Below are positions 1 to 9,600 of a stretch of DNA of 64,000 nucleotides, in pieces. Under the pieces are notes generated by a model. It saw nothing but the letters and a program-made list of their open reading frames with translations, searched no databases and had not been told where the DNA came from. Every line of letters starts with the position of its first letter. Position 1 is the stretch's first letter. The position numbers were made by a program, and so were the translations under genes. The stretch covers positions 1 to 64,000 of the forward strand of contig CAMTPA010000004.1 of the NCBI GenBank assembly GCA_947074275.1, read 5' to 3'. Source of the DNA: an uncultured Bacteroides sp. GTDB taxonomy: Bacteria; Bacteroidota; Bacteroidia; Bacteroidales; Bacteroidaceae.

Positions 1-348
1 GTTTAGTTGGTTGTCGCCCACCTCAAAGTTTACGGTCTCGTTACCGATTTCCAAGATGTACTTTCCTTTTTGTTTTGCTGCGCTCAGATCTATTTTTGAT
101 CGGATTTTCCCCGATAAGAGCGATGCGGTGGAATGCTCGGTTGTTCCTGTTCCTATAATGGCTCCGTTGCTATCTCTTATTGTATATTTGGTTGTGTTTT
201 CATTGTCCCAAATAGCAACTTTTTCTTGTTGCGGATAGAAGCCAAGCTGGTTGATGCGCACACTCGATGTGGTGTTTGACGTGTGTGTGCTGCACCCTGC
301 GCATAGCAAGCACCCCGAAAATAGATAAGATATGACGATGTTTCTCAT
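1..348 (-). CDS. N-terminal part of a GH9-type (cellulase N-terminal Ig-like) lipoprotein, truncated by window edge
   Basis: Reverse strand from the ATG at 348 reads MRNIVISYLFSGCLLCAGCSTHTSNTTSSVRINQLGFYPQQEKVAIWDNENTTKYTIRDSNGAII... with no stop to position 1. It has a lipobox-like LLCAGC and the VRINQLGFYPQQEKVA motif typical of CelD_N domains. Absent from the ORF track because no stop lies in the window. Confidence 0.7.
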   Translation of the reverse strand, partial: MRNIVISYLFSGCLLCAGCSTHTSNTTSSVRINQLGFYPQQEKVAIWDNENTTKYTIRDSNGAIIGTGTTEHSTASLLSGKIRSKIDLSAAKQKGKYILEIGNETVNFEVGDNQLN

Positions 349-497
349 ACTGCATTCAATTTGATTCGTTAATAAGGATTGAACAAAATTAGAAATAATC
401 AGTTGAATCGTTGGTATCGAATGATTTTAAATAGGTATCCGATTGTATCAAACCTTCTTAATAAAGTGTAGTCCGCCACCATATAGCATTATCATAC

Positions 498-1484
498 TCA
501 CCAATATCTCTTTTCTAAATATTGGTACAGCGTTGGGTATTTGTCTGCTATGGGAGTCAGAAATTTCCTTGGATCAACAATCTCATATTTGGTTTGGTCG
601 CTCAGACACGTTCGCCAGCTTTGTTCCATTCCTTTGCCGGTTGTTTTATATCTCTTGTTGAGTAAATCGGTATTTTCGCTTGGAATGATATGCAGGTGTA
701 AGTAGTTTGTTGCTTTGAGCAACTCATCTTCTTGGTGCAGGATGATTTGTTCTGCCCACAATGTTTGGCGCATCAGCTGATAGAATGGCTCGTAGAAGTA
801 GATTGACTGTCGATAATCAGGCAGTGTTTTAAGCTGTTCCGATTGGTCTATCAAATGGGCGTATCGGCTTAACCGCTCCTTGCCCTTCCCGTTTGTTCCT
901 TTGGGCTCAGACGCTCTGTCCTCTACCGACTTGTCTTGATTGTTGTAGTGTTCGGTATATTTCCACTCTATCGGGATAAGCCATAGTCCTCCCGACTTGT
1001 GTTTAGCATAGATAAAAGCATCTATCGAGGTGCAGTTGGAACCACGTGTTATATCAGCGTCCTCGTTTTTTGCTTCGTTTAGTCGGTCTTTGCGGCTTGT
1101 CACCTCAAAGGCGATATAGGTAGGCTCTTTATCGCAAGGAATGGGCAATACCTCTACGAACTCATCTCTTACGTTATTGAGTACTTTGAGCACAACGTCC
1201 TTGTCGTTGCGGATTAGAAATAGATGGTTCAGGCACGCTATCTGCGATGAGAGTGTGTGGGCGGTAGGGTCTCGCTTTCCACCCCACCACACTATTTTGT
1301 TGTCGTTGATGTATTTTTTTGAAGCGTCCACTATATCACAAAATAGATTTGCGTCAGACTTTTTGAGAATCTCATCTCTTACTCCTCTAAAATATCCACC
1401 ACCCTGCACTCCATTAAAGATAGTTGATTTTTTAATCAATTCTCGTTGCTTGGCTCTTTGTGCCTCTTGAAATTTTGATGCCAT
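498..1484 (-). CDS. PD-(D/E)XK nuclease-like protein (PGN_0703-type putative restriction endonuclease family)
   Basis: 328 aa ORF with AFEVTSRKDRLNEAKNEDADITRGSNCTSIDAFIYAKHKSGGLWLIPIEWKYTE, i.e. an acidic residue followed by an E-x-K core. Confidence 0.6.
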   Translation of the reverse strand: MASKFQEAQRAKQRELIKKSTIFNGVQGGGYFRGVRDEILKKSDANLFCDIVDASKKYINDNKIVWWGGKRDPTAHTLSSQIACLNHLFLIRNDKDVVLKVLNNVRDEFVEVLPIPCDKEPTYIAFEVTSRKDRLNEAKNEDADITRGSNCTSIDAFIYAKHKSGGLWLIPIEWKYTEHYNNQDKSVEDRASEPKGTNGKGKERLSRYAHLIDQSEQLKTLPDYRQSIYFYEPFYQLMRQTLWAEQIILHQEDELLKATNYLHLHIIPSENTDLLNKRYKTTGKGMEQSWRTCLSDQTKYEIVDPRKFLTPIADKYPTLYQYLEKRYW

Positions 1485-1730
1485 ATTTACACGATTTTAT
1501 CTAACAAAGATAAATGCCAAACTATGAGTTGTCAAGTAGAAAGCTGTAAGATTTCGATGTTTATCTTTTATTAACAACTAAAAATGTGTTTCAGCAAAGC
1601 CAACCTAAGTTCCAGATTGAGGGTAGCATAGGTACCCCTTTTTCATACCCTCTGCGAGAAACTGTTGTGGAAGGGGTGCAGGCTGATTTTAGGCTTGGTT
1701 ATCTATGTATATAGATAATGTGTGGTGGTT

Positions 1731-2705
1731 TCAGCGTTTCTCGGTCGATGTTGTCAGGTTAGGAATGCTTCCATCGGCATTGTATACAAACTCCTCTACA
1801 CATACCGAGCGGCGGTGATTGCCTCCTTTGGGTAGTGCTCCGTTGTGATACACCAAGTACCATCGGTCTTTGAATTGCGAGATGGCTTGGTGGCTCGTTC
1901 CGCAGTTCTCAACAGGGTCGAGTATTCTGCCCCGATGTGTCCACGGCCCTGTGGGTGAGGTGGAGGTGCTGTATTCGATGGTGGAGGGTAGTCCGTGCGA
2001 ATAGGATAAATAGTACACCCCGTTGTGTTTGTGCAGCCACGGAGCTTCGCCAAACAATGGAACATCTACGTAGTGGATTGAGTCTGAGAAACTAATGAGG
2101 TCGTCGTTCAACTTGACGTACTTGCACTTCCCGTTTCCCCAATACAAGTAGGCCTGTCCGTCATCGTCTACAAACACGCTGGGGTCGATGTCGTCAAAGT
2201 CGCCTTGGTTGGGTGTCATGTCGGTGGTGATGAGGGCTGTTCCTCTTGGGGCGGTGTAAGGGCCAAGGGGGTGATCGCTGACTGCCACACCTATCGCCTT
2301 GCCCCCTTTCTCTTTGTGATTGGCGGATACATACCAGTAAAACTTTCCGTTGTGGTGTATGCACTGGCTTGCCCACGCATCACCGTCCGACCATTCAAAG
2401 TCGGTCGGTCTCAGTCGTGCGCCGTGGTCTGTCCAGTTCACCATATCGTCCGAAGAGTAAATTCTCCATTCCCTCATATCAAACCATCCTCCATCTTCTG
2501 CTGCTTCGTCTCTGCCTACGAAGATGTAAAAGCGGTCTTCGTACACCAATGATGCGGGGTCGGCTGTGTAGCAGGTTTGCGACACAGGCGTTTGAGCCAT
2601 ACCAACGAATGATAATAGATGGCAAGCTACTGTCAGCAATAGTCTTTTCACTTTACGAATTATATCTACACGTACGCACACAACGGCAGCAATCATTTTT
2701 TTCAT
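1731..2705 (-). CDS. Glycoside hydrolase family 43 (beta-xylosidase / alpha-L-arabinofuranosidase type)
   Basis: ADPASLVYEDRFYIFVGRDE, DDIDPSVFVDDDGQAYLYWGNG, EAPWLHKHNGVYYLSYS: the GH43 five-bladed propeller catalytic motifs; N-terminal signal-like segment. Confidence 0.9.
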   Translation of the reverse strand: MKKMIAAVVCVRVDIIRKVKRLLLTVACHLLSFVGMAQTPVSQTCYTADPASLVYEDRFYIFVGRDEAAEDGGWFDMREWRIYSSDDMVNWTDHGARLRPTDFEWSDGDAWASQCIHHNGKFYWYVSANHKEKGGKAIGVAVSDHPLGPYTAPRGTALITTDMTPNQGDFDDIDPSVFVDDDGQAYLYWGNGKCKYVKLNDDLISFSDSIHYVDVPLFGEAPWLHKHNGVYYLSYSHGLPSTIEYSTSTSPTGPWTHRGRILDPVENCGTSHQAISQFKDRWYLVYHNGALPKGGNHRRSVCVEEFVYNADGSIPNLTTSTEKR

Positions 2706-2709
2706 AGCA

Positions 2710-4338
2710 TCAATATCCTTTCTTTTGATAGTCGAATTGGGCGATGTCTACATAGCCGCCCTCTTTTTGAGTGGCATAGTTGAAGATAGCAAACTTTGAG
2801 CCCATAAACATCCGTGTGTGGTCGAACAGCATCTTTACCTCTGTGCCCAATTGTTGCCAGTGCTGGTTGTCGTAGCTGTAATAAAAGGTGGCCAAGTCTT
2901 TCTTATCGGTAAAGTCGCACGCTATCTTTAGATACACCACGGGTTGTGTTAGCGGTATTTCTGCTTGGATGTTGCTATGTACTTTCTCTACGGCGTGTTT
3001 CTCTTTGGCAAAGTCAACGCTTTCTTCCACCATACGGAGGTATCTCTTTTTACCCTTTTGGGTGATGGCCAATGTGCCAGCCGGACTGTTGAATGCGCTG
3101 AATCCTGCCACGTCGCCCTCTTTCATCTTCGACACGTCGATGAGGATTGTACCCTCGCATTTAGGGCCTTCCATTCGTTGTGTCAGGGTGTTGGGAGCAA
3201 GAAACAGATTGTCTACAATGCGGTTTGTTTTCAGGCGCAGATAGCCGGGGCGGTCGGTGAGCGACCACTTGCTGTCTATCGGGTTGTGATTCCACTGCCA
3301 GTAGAGTGATAGTTTGTCGCTATCGAAATTGTCGCTGCCCACAATGCTTTTACCTATCGAATTGGCATCTACCTCTTTGGTCATAGTCAGTGGCACGTGT
3401 CCGTGCTTGTCGCCAAGTATGGGCCAGCCGTCTACCCACGTGCAAGGCATCAAGATAGGCACTCGCCCTATGCCGCCACGGTCTTGAAAGATAAGCCCAT
3501 ACCAGTCGCCTTGTGGACTGTCTATGATGCAACCTTGCCCCACGCCGCCATATCCATCGAAGTCGTGTTCTAAGATAACCTTCTTCTCGTAAGGCCCTGT
3601 CACGTGGTCGGCTCTGTAACACACCTCTCTGCGCACTCTGCCGGGTTCGCCCCACACCATCGAAATCATGAGCAGGTAGTATTTCCCATCGTGTTTTATC
3701 ACTTGGCTACCTTCCAATAAGCCATACTCTTCGGCATCTCTTTCAAATATCTTTTGGCTCACACCATCGGGTTTTACGTCCGAAAGGTCGCTCTTTAGCT
3801 CTTTCACTTCGCCAGTGCCATAAAACACATACACACGTCCGTCGTCGTCGAACAAGAGCGATGCGTCGTGAAAGTGCTGCGTGCGCGACACAAGCGTCCA
3901 CTCCCCTTCGGGAGTGTCGGCACTGTAAATGTACGAGCGATAGGGTGCGTCGTTGGGCGAGAAGAGCACGTAAAACTTTCCGTTGTGGTAGCGGATGGAC
4001 GATGCCCATTGCCCGTGTCCATACACCGTTCCGTCTATTAAGTCGTAGCGCGAGTGGTCGGTCAGTTTGTCGAACACGTAGTTCACCGTTTCCCAGTTCA
4101 CCAAGTCTTTTGATTTCATGATGGGTGCGCCGGGCATCAGGTGCATTGTGGTGCTTATCATATAATAATCATCGCCTGCACGGGTGAGTGCCATATCGGG
4201 CACATCGGCATAAATCACCGGGTTGCGGAAGGTGGCCATTGCCGTTTTTGATGCCACGCTGTCTCGCTCGTGTGCCAACGAGGGAGTGCAAGACAACATC
4301 GCTCCCAAAAGTATAGATAGATATTTCAACTGTTTCAT
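2710..4338 (-). CDS. Glycoside hydrolase family 43 with C-terminal beta-sandwich domain (XynB-like)
   Basis: FRNPVIYADVPDMALTRAGDDYYMISTTMHLMPGAPIMKSKDLVNWE, HDASLLFDDDGRVYVFYGTGE, LLEGSQVIKHDGKYYLLMI; signal peptide; downstream ConA-like C-terminal domain. Confidence 0.9.
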   Translation of the reverse strand: MKQLKYLSILLGAMLSCTPSLAHERDSVASKTAMATFRNPVIYADVPDMALTRAGDDYYMISTTMHLMPGAPIMKSKDLVNWETVNYVFDKLTDHSRYDLIDGTVYGHGQWASSIRYHNGKFYVLFSPNDAPYRSYIYSADTPEGEWTLVSRTQHFHDASLLFDDDGRVYVFYGTGEVKELKSDLSDVKPDGVSQKIFERDAEEYGLLEGSQVIKHDGKYYLLMISMVWGEPGRVRREVCYRADHVTGPYEKKVILEHDFDGYGGVGQGCIIDSPQGDWYGLIFQDRGGIGRVPILMPCTWVDGWPILGDKHGHVPLTMTKEVDANSIGKSIVGSDNFDSDKLSLYWQWNHNPIDSKWSLTDRPGYLRLKTNRIVDNLFLAPNTLTQRMEGPKCEGTILIDVSKMKEGDVAGFSAFNSPAGTLAITQKGKKRYLRMVEESVDFAKEKHAVEKVHSNIQAEIPLTQPVVYLKIACDFTDKKDLATFYYSYDNQHWQQLGTEVKMLFDHTRMFMGSKFAIFNYATQKEGGYVDIAQFDYQKKGY

Positions 4339-4353
4339 ATTGATGGTGTTGAT

Positions 4354-6090
4354 TTAAGGAATGGTTATATCGTTGTTGGTAGTGGCATATAGCCCAATCA
4401 TACTACCCGTGAATCCGCCTGCCACATTGGTAGAGAGCACATCGCCCGACACCGTGCCGCCCACGTTCACAAACGGTTTTCCATCGGTAGAGTAGCTAAA
4501 TGCGTAGTCGTTGCCTTGTGCTGCTACTTGCAGCGTGATGGGCAACGTGAGGTCAATCTCTTGGCTTGCCAATAGGGTAGATGCTCCTTTCTCGGTACGC
4601 TCCAGCACGATGTAGTATTGACTTCCTTTTTTGGTGATGCCAAACACGTAGTGGAAACGCTCGCTTTGGTAGCAAGTAAGCCCTGCAAGGTCTTTGTCCG
4701 ATTTAGGGAGGTAGCTCAATTGCACCGATGCTTTGAAGTGGTTGTGTTGTTGACGGTGGAAGAGGGTTGCGGTAGGTGCTACTTGCTTGATGTTGGTAGC
4801 AAATGGAGTGAGATAAACACCGTTCTTGTCGTTGGTGATAAATGCTTCGCGAGGGCCGCGAAGTGCCACCCATCTATAATCCAATTGTTCGCCATTCAAG
4901 GGGTCGGTGTAGGTGAAGTTGCCGTTGGGCAGATAGCCTTCCTTCCCGGTTTTATTCTCTACTCCTTTGGGTAGCTTTAGTTTTGCCTCCATCGGAATCA
5001 GTCCATTTTCAAAAACAGGAAACTCTCCACTCCAGTCTACGGGCAGAATAAAGGTTTCTCGTCCTGTGTTCACCTGATTTTGCTCGTTGGGGCGCACACC
5101 CAAAAACACACCGTAGTATTTCCCGTCGGGACCTTTCACCAAGTCGGCGTGTCCTGCCCAGTCCACTTTGTAGGGGCGGTTGTGTGGCAAGTGACGTTGC
5201 GACAGTATGGGGTTGCTTGGCGCAGGAGTAAAAGGCCCTTTGGGGCTATCACCCACAAAAATCACCTCGCTATGATTGCCACCTGTGCCACCTTCGGCGC
5301 ACATCAAGTAGTAGCGTCCATCTTTCTTGTAGATGTGTGGTGCTTCAATCCAAATGGGTTGTTTGCTCAAGTCCACACCGCCGTTCACTATCACCTTGTC
5401 GGTGCCTGCTATCACTTGGTCGTTTTCTACATCATACTCCCATACTTTTATCACCCGGTGGCCGTTGTATAGCTCCTCGCCCGGTGCTGGTGCATCGTTG
5501 TGAACCACGTAGGCCTTGCCATCTTCATCGAAAAACATCGAGGGGTCTATGCCGTCGAAATTGAGTTTGTAAGGGTCGCTCCATCCTTTCATTGGGTCTT
5601 TGGTTTTTACCACCATATTGCCAAACCCACCCGAAAACTGAGTCGTAATCATATAAAACGTATCGTTGTAGGGGTTGTAGCGAATGGCAGGAGCATACAC
5701 GCCCGCACTGATACCGCAATCTTCTACTTGGAGTTGCGAGGTGCGGTCGAGCACGTGTCCTATCTGTTTCCAATTCACAAGGTCGTTGGAATGGAAGATG
5801 GGCACTCCCGGAAAGATAGCGAACGAGGAATGCACTAAGTAATAATCGTTTCCTTTCTGGCAAATGCTGGGGTCGGGGTAGCACCCTTGCAAGATGGGCG
5901 AATAGAACTCATCTGCCTTTAGTGGGTTTTGCTCATAAATGGGATCGTTGCCCTGATAGGTGAACTGACTGAAATGGGGGACATTCTTCCCTTTTACTTT
6001 GTTTTTTGCCATTAGCTCCGTGGGGCAGCTTATGGCCGCCAAGCCCATCAATAGAGCCACTGTGCATTTTCCGATTGAAATGTTTTTCAT
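4354..6090 (-). CDS. Glycoside hydrolase family 43 (XynB-like beta-xylosidase/arabinofuranosidase)
   Basis: YSPILQGCYPDPSICQKGNDYYLVHSSFAIFPGVPIFHSNDLVNWKQIG, DGIDPSMFFDEDGKAYVV, WIEAPHIYKKDGRYYLMCAEGG; signal peptide. Confidence 0.92.
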   Translation of the reverse strand: MKNISIGKCTVALLMGLAAISCPTELMAKNKVKGKNVPHFSQFTYQGNDPIYEQNPLKADEFYSPILQGCYPDPSICQKGNDYYLVHSSFAIFPGVPIFHSNDLVNWKQIGHVLDRTSQLQVEDCGISAGVYAPAIRYNPYNDTFYMITTQFSGGFGNMVVKTKDPMKGWSDPYKLNFDGIDPSMFFDEDGKAYVVHNDAPAPGEELYNGHRVIKVWEYDVENDQVIAGTDKVIVNGGVDLSKQPIWIEAPHIYKKDGRYYLMCAEGGTGGNHSEVIFVGDSPKGPFTPAPSNPILSQRHLPHNRPYKVDWAGHADLVKGPDGKYYGVFLGVRPNEQNQVNTGRETFILPVDWSGEFPVFENGLIPMEAKLKLPKGVENKTGKEGYLPNGNFTYTDPLNGEQLDYRWVALRGPREAFITNDKNGVYLTPFATNIKQVAPTATLFHRQQHNHFKASVQLSYLPKSDKDLAGLTCYQSERFHYVFGITKKGSQYYIVLERTEKGASTLLASQEIDLTLPITLQVAAQGNDYAFSYSTDGKPFVNVGGTVSGDVLSTNVAGGFTGSMIGLYATTNNDITIP

Positions 6091-6469
6091 GCTGTTTCTT
6101 GCTAAGTTTTATATATTGTCTTCTAATAATTGACTGTGTGGATGAACGTTGGTTGTATATGCTCTTGATGAGTGTTAACATCTGCCTTGTGGAGTGTTAA
6201 TAACCATCGTGCCAACTGTTCACATTCGAAAGAACAACTGTTCATAGCTGACACACCTTGCTACGAATCGTCTGCTCGTTACTTTCGGAAGCAAATATAA
6301 CAGGAACAAAAAAGGTATGCTTTTCTCTGTATTACAGATATTTTATCGTATATTACATCTTTTGGATGGTTGTTTTAGTGCAATGTACTGTATGTAACAC
6401 CTTGTTTTGTAATACTTTGAAAATGAGGTGTTTGTGGTCTGTATTTTGTAACCTTCAACCCTCTTTGCT

Positions 6470-6557
6470 GGCAAGAGCTACCCACCACGGTGGCAAGGGC
6501 TACCTACCGTGCTGGCAAGAGCTGTCTACCACAGTGGCAACAGCTATCCACCAACTT
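6470..6557. repeat. Four-copy 22-nt tandem repeat array (dispersed family, minus orientation)
   Basis: TGGCAA occurs at 6470, 6492, 6514 and 6536 (exact 22-nt period). Reverse-complement units read GGTGGATAGCTGTTGCCACTGT / GGTAGACAGCTCTTGCCAGCAC / GGTAGGTAGCCCTTGCCACCGT / GGTGGGTAGCTCTTGCCAGCAA. Confidence 0.9.
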
Positions 6558-6666
6558 CGTTCTGTAACCATCTCTTTTTCGTGTGTTTCATCTACCTCAA
6601 TATGTCTCCTTTTTTCTTGTAAGCTCCGTTGTTTTATCTATATTTGTACTGACCAATTATTACCTT

Positions 6667-9600
6667 ATGTACTATAAATCGATACTATGCGCTGTGTTGC
6701 TTTGTGTTATGTCTGCTCTTCACGCACAGAACAGCAAGCTTTTTACGGCCGACCGCGAACTTTCCAGTAGTTTGATAAACGAAATCTATCAAGATAGGAA
6801 CGGAATGATATGGGTGGCCACCGAAGATGGACTGAATCGCTACGATGGCACAAAATTCTCAATCTACAAGCACGATGCCAATGACGATAATTCGCTGGCT
6901 CACAATTTAGTGAGGTATCTTTTTGAAGACAACAAAGGGCATCTGCTGGTGGGGTGCTACAATGGTGTGCAGCTCTACAACCCCGCCACCGACGACTTTT
7001 CGCTGCCTGCCGTGCGCGAAAATGGAGAACGCTTTGTGTGCAACATCAATATGATACTCCAACGCAAGAATGGTGAAATTTGGCTGTCGGGCAGTGAGTT
7101 GAGCCGCTTGGTGATAGAAGATGACAAGCTGGTGGTGACTCCCATCGACCTACCCATTGGCACTGCGGTGACCGACTACTTGCTGGAAGATTCGCAGGGA
7201 GATATGTGGGTGGTGGTAGACGAGAATAAAGTCTACCGACTGAATGCCAACCAAGAACTTGTGTACTACCCACTTGCCGATGACAAGATGCTGATTAACG
7301 CATTGGGGCAAGACTTTCAAGGAAACATCTATTTGGGCACGCTTGCTCACGGCTTGCTCAAGCTTAGTGGAGACAAACGGTGTTTTGTTTCCATTCCATC
7401 GCACGAGCAACTATCTGTGCGCACCATTTATCCTGGCAATCAAGACGAAGTGTATGTGGGAACCGACGGGCACGGGCTAAAGGTGTATAACAACCGACTG
7501 AATGAATTGACTGATAGTAGAATAGACAACAGTTACTTTGACCTGACGAAATCGAAAGTACACTCGGTGATAAAAGACAGCGATGGTAATTTCTGGTTGG
7601 CTATCTACCAAAAAGGGGTGATGATGATTCCTGCACAACCCAATCGGTTTAAATACATTGGCTACAAATCGGCCAATCGCAACATCATCGGCTCGTGTTG
7701 CGTCACGGCTTTGTTTAAGGACAAAGAAAATACCCTGTGGGTAGGAACCGACAACGACGGCATCTATCGCATTGATAAGGATGGAAAAGAGAGCTGCCAC
7801 TTTGAGCACTCCACTTCGTCTCACTCTGTTCCCTCCATTGTTATCAACCTGTTCGAAGACTCCGACGGTGTGCTTTGGTGTGGCTCTTTCAGCAATGGGA
7901 TGGGGCGTGTAGACAAACAAACGGGACGGTTCACTCCGCTGAGGCTGATAGACAGCGAAAACAGCTTGACGCATCGGGTCTATTGCATTGTCGAAGATTC
8001 GGACAAAAAACTGTGGATAGCCACTATGGGCGGTGGTGTGTTTTGCTACGATATGAACACCCAAAAGGTATCTACCACCAATGTCACTCCCAACGAAAAA
8101 TGGGTTAGTACGCTGTTTTATGCAAAAGAGAAAAACAAACTCTATGTAGGCACTTACAACGGGGTGGCGTGTGTAGATTTAAACGACGAAAACCACGACA
8201 CCCATATGCTGCTGTCAAGGCATATCATCTACTCTATAAACGAAGATGCACGTGGCAATGTGTGGATTGGAACATCCGAAGGGTTGGTTTGCTTGGAAAA
8301 CGAGAGTGAAGCCATCGAGAAGTTTACCATTGCAAACGGATTGCCCTCGGATGTGATTTATGCGGTGCTCGAAGACGACTACAACAACCTGTGGATAAGT
8401 ACCGATGCAGGTGTTTCGCGTTTCGACCCGCTGTCTCGTCGCTTTATCAACTATTTTGTGGGCGATGGATTGCAAGGCAATGAGTTCAGCAAAAACACGG
8501 CGTTCAAAGAAACCAACGGAATACTGTGGTTTGGCGGTGTCAATGGAGTGACCTACTTCAATCCGATGGAAATCACCAATCCGGCACGAAAATGGAACGT
8601 GGCAATCACCGACTTCTACCTACACAACACACCTGTGCGCAAGGGAATGCTATCGGGTGGAGGTCTTATTATAGACAAGCCTGTGTATGAGGCCGAAGAG
8701 TTTCATTTGTCGCACAAAGACAACGCTTTCACAGTGGAGTTTGCCACCCGTGAATACAACAGTCCCGAACGTGTGAGCTTTATGTACTCGATGAACAATG
8801 CCGACTGGGTAGACCTCCGTTCGGGGGTGAATCGCATTTCGTTCAACGACCTCCATCCCGGCACCTATCACTTGAGGATAAAGGCCAAAGACTACGATTT
8901 GCTATCGGACGAAAAAGAGATAAAGATTGTGATTGCATCGCCGTGGTATGCTACCACTTGGGCAAAGATGGGCTACACGTTGGTGTTTCTTGTTGTGGCC
9001 TATTTGGTTTATCTGCAAATAAAACTACGGATGCGAGCCAAACGCGAGATGATGGAACACCAGCACGCCGAAGCGATAAACGAAGCGAAACTGCAATTCT
9101 TTATCAACATCTCTCACGAAATTCGCACGCCTATGTCGCTTGTGATGAGTCCGCTAAAAAAACTGATGAGCCAAGACGAAGATATTGACCGCCAACGCAA
9201 TTATCGCACCATCTATCGTAACTCCGAGCGCATACTTAGTTTGGTGAATCAGCTGATGGATATACGCAAGATAGACAAAGGACAAATGCAGCTACGTTTT
9301 GGCGAAGTGGAGTTGGGCGATTTTCTGCAAGAGCTTTGCGATACGTTCGATTATCAAGTGTCTCACAAGCACATCGGGCTGCTATTCAATAAATGCACGC
9401 ACGAGGTGAAAGCTTGGGTTGACCTTAAAAACTTCGATAAGATATTGGTAAATCTACTATCCAATGCCGTGAAGTTCACCCCCGAAGGCGGACAGATAAC
9501 AATATCCTTGTCTACCGGCGAGGACAAAGAGGCAAAAGGGGCGTTGCAAAATTACATCGAAATAAGCGTGTCCGATACAGGCATCGGTATGGATGCAACC

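Noticed and set aside
443-661. 72-aa plus-strand ORF near the left edge
   Set aside because: Mostly antisense to the PD-(D/E)XK-like gene and without a plausible leader or motif.
1630-1660. AGGGTAgcatagGTACCCCT plus T-run as a terminator or member of the 22-nt family
   Set aside because: Short imperfect stem and no 22-nt periodicity; not strong enough to call.
6470-6557. Possible CRISPR array
   Set aside because: Units are contiguous 22-nt direct repeats with no unique spacers and no cas genes nearby; treated as a tandem-repeat element.
6583-6666. Upstream extension of the HTCS ORF to 6583
   Set aside because: The signal peptide reads naturally from ATG 6667; the extension adds an extra hydrophobic stretch close to the repeat array.
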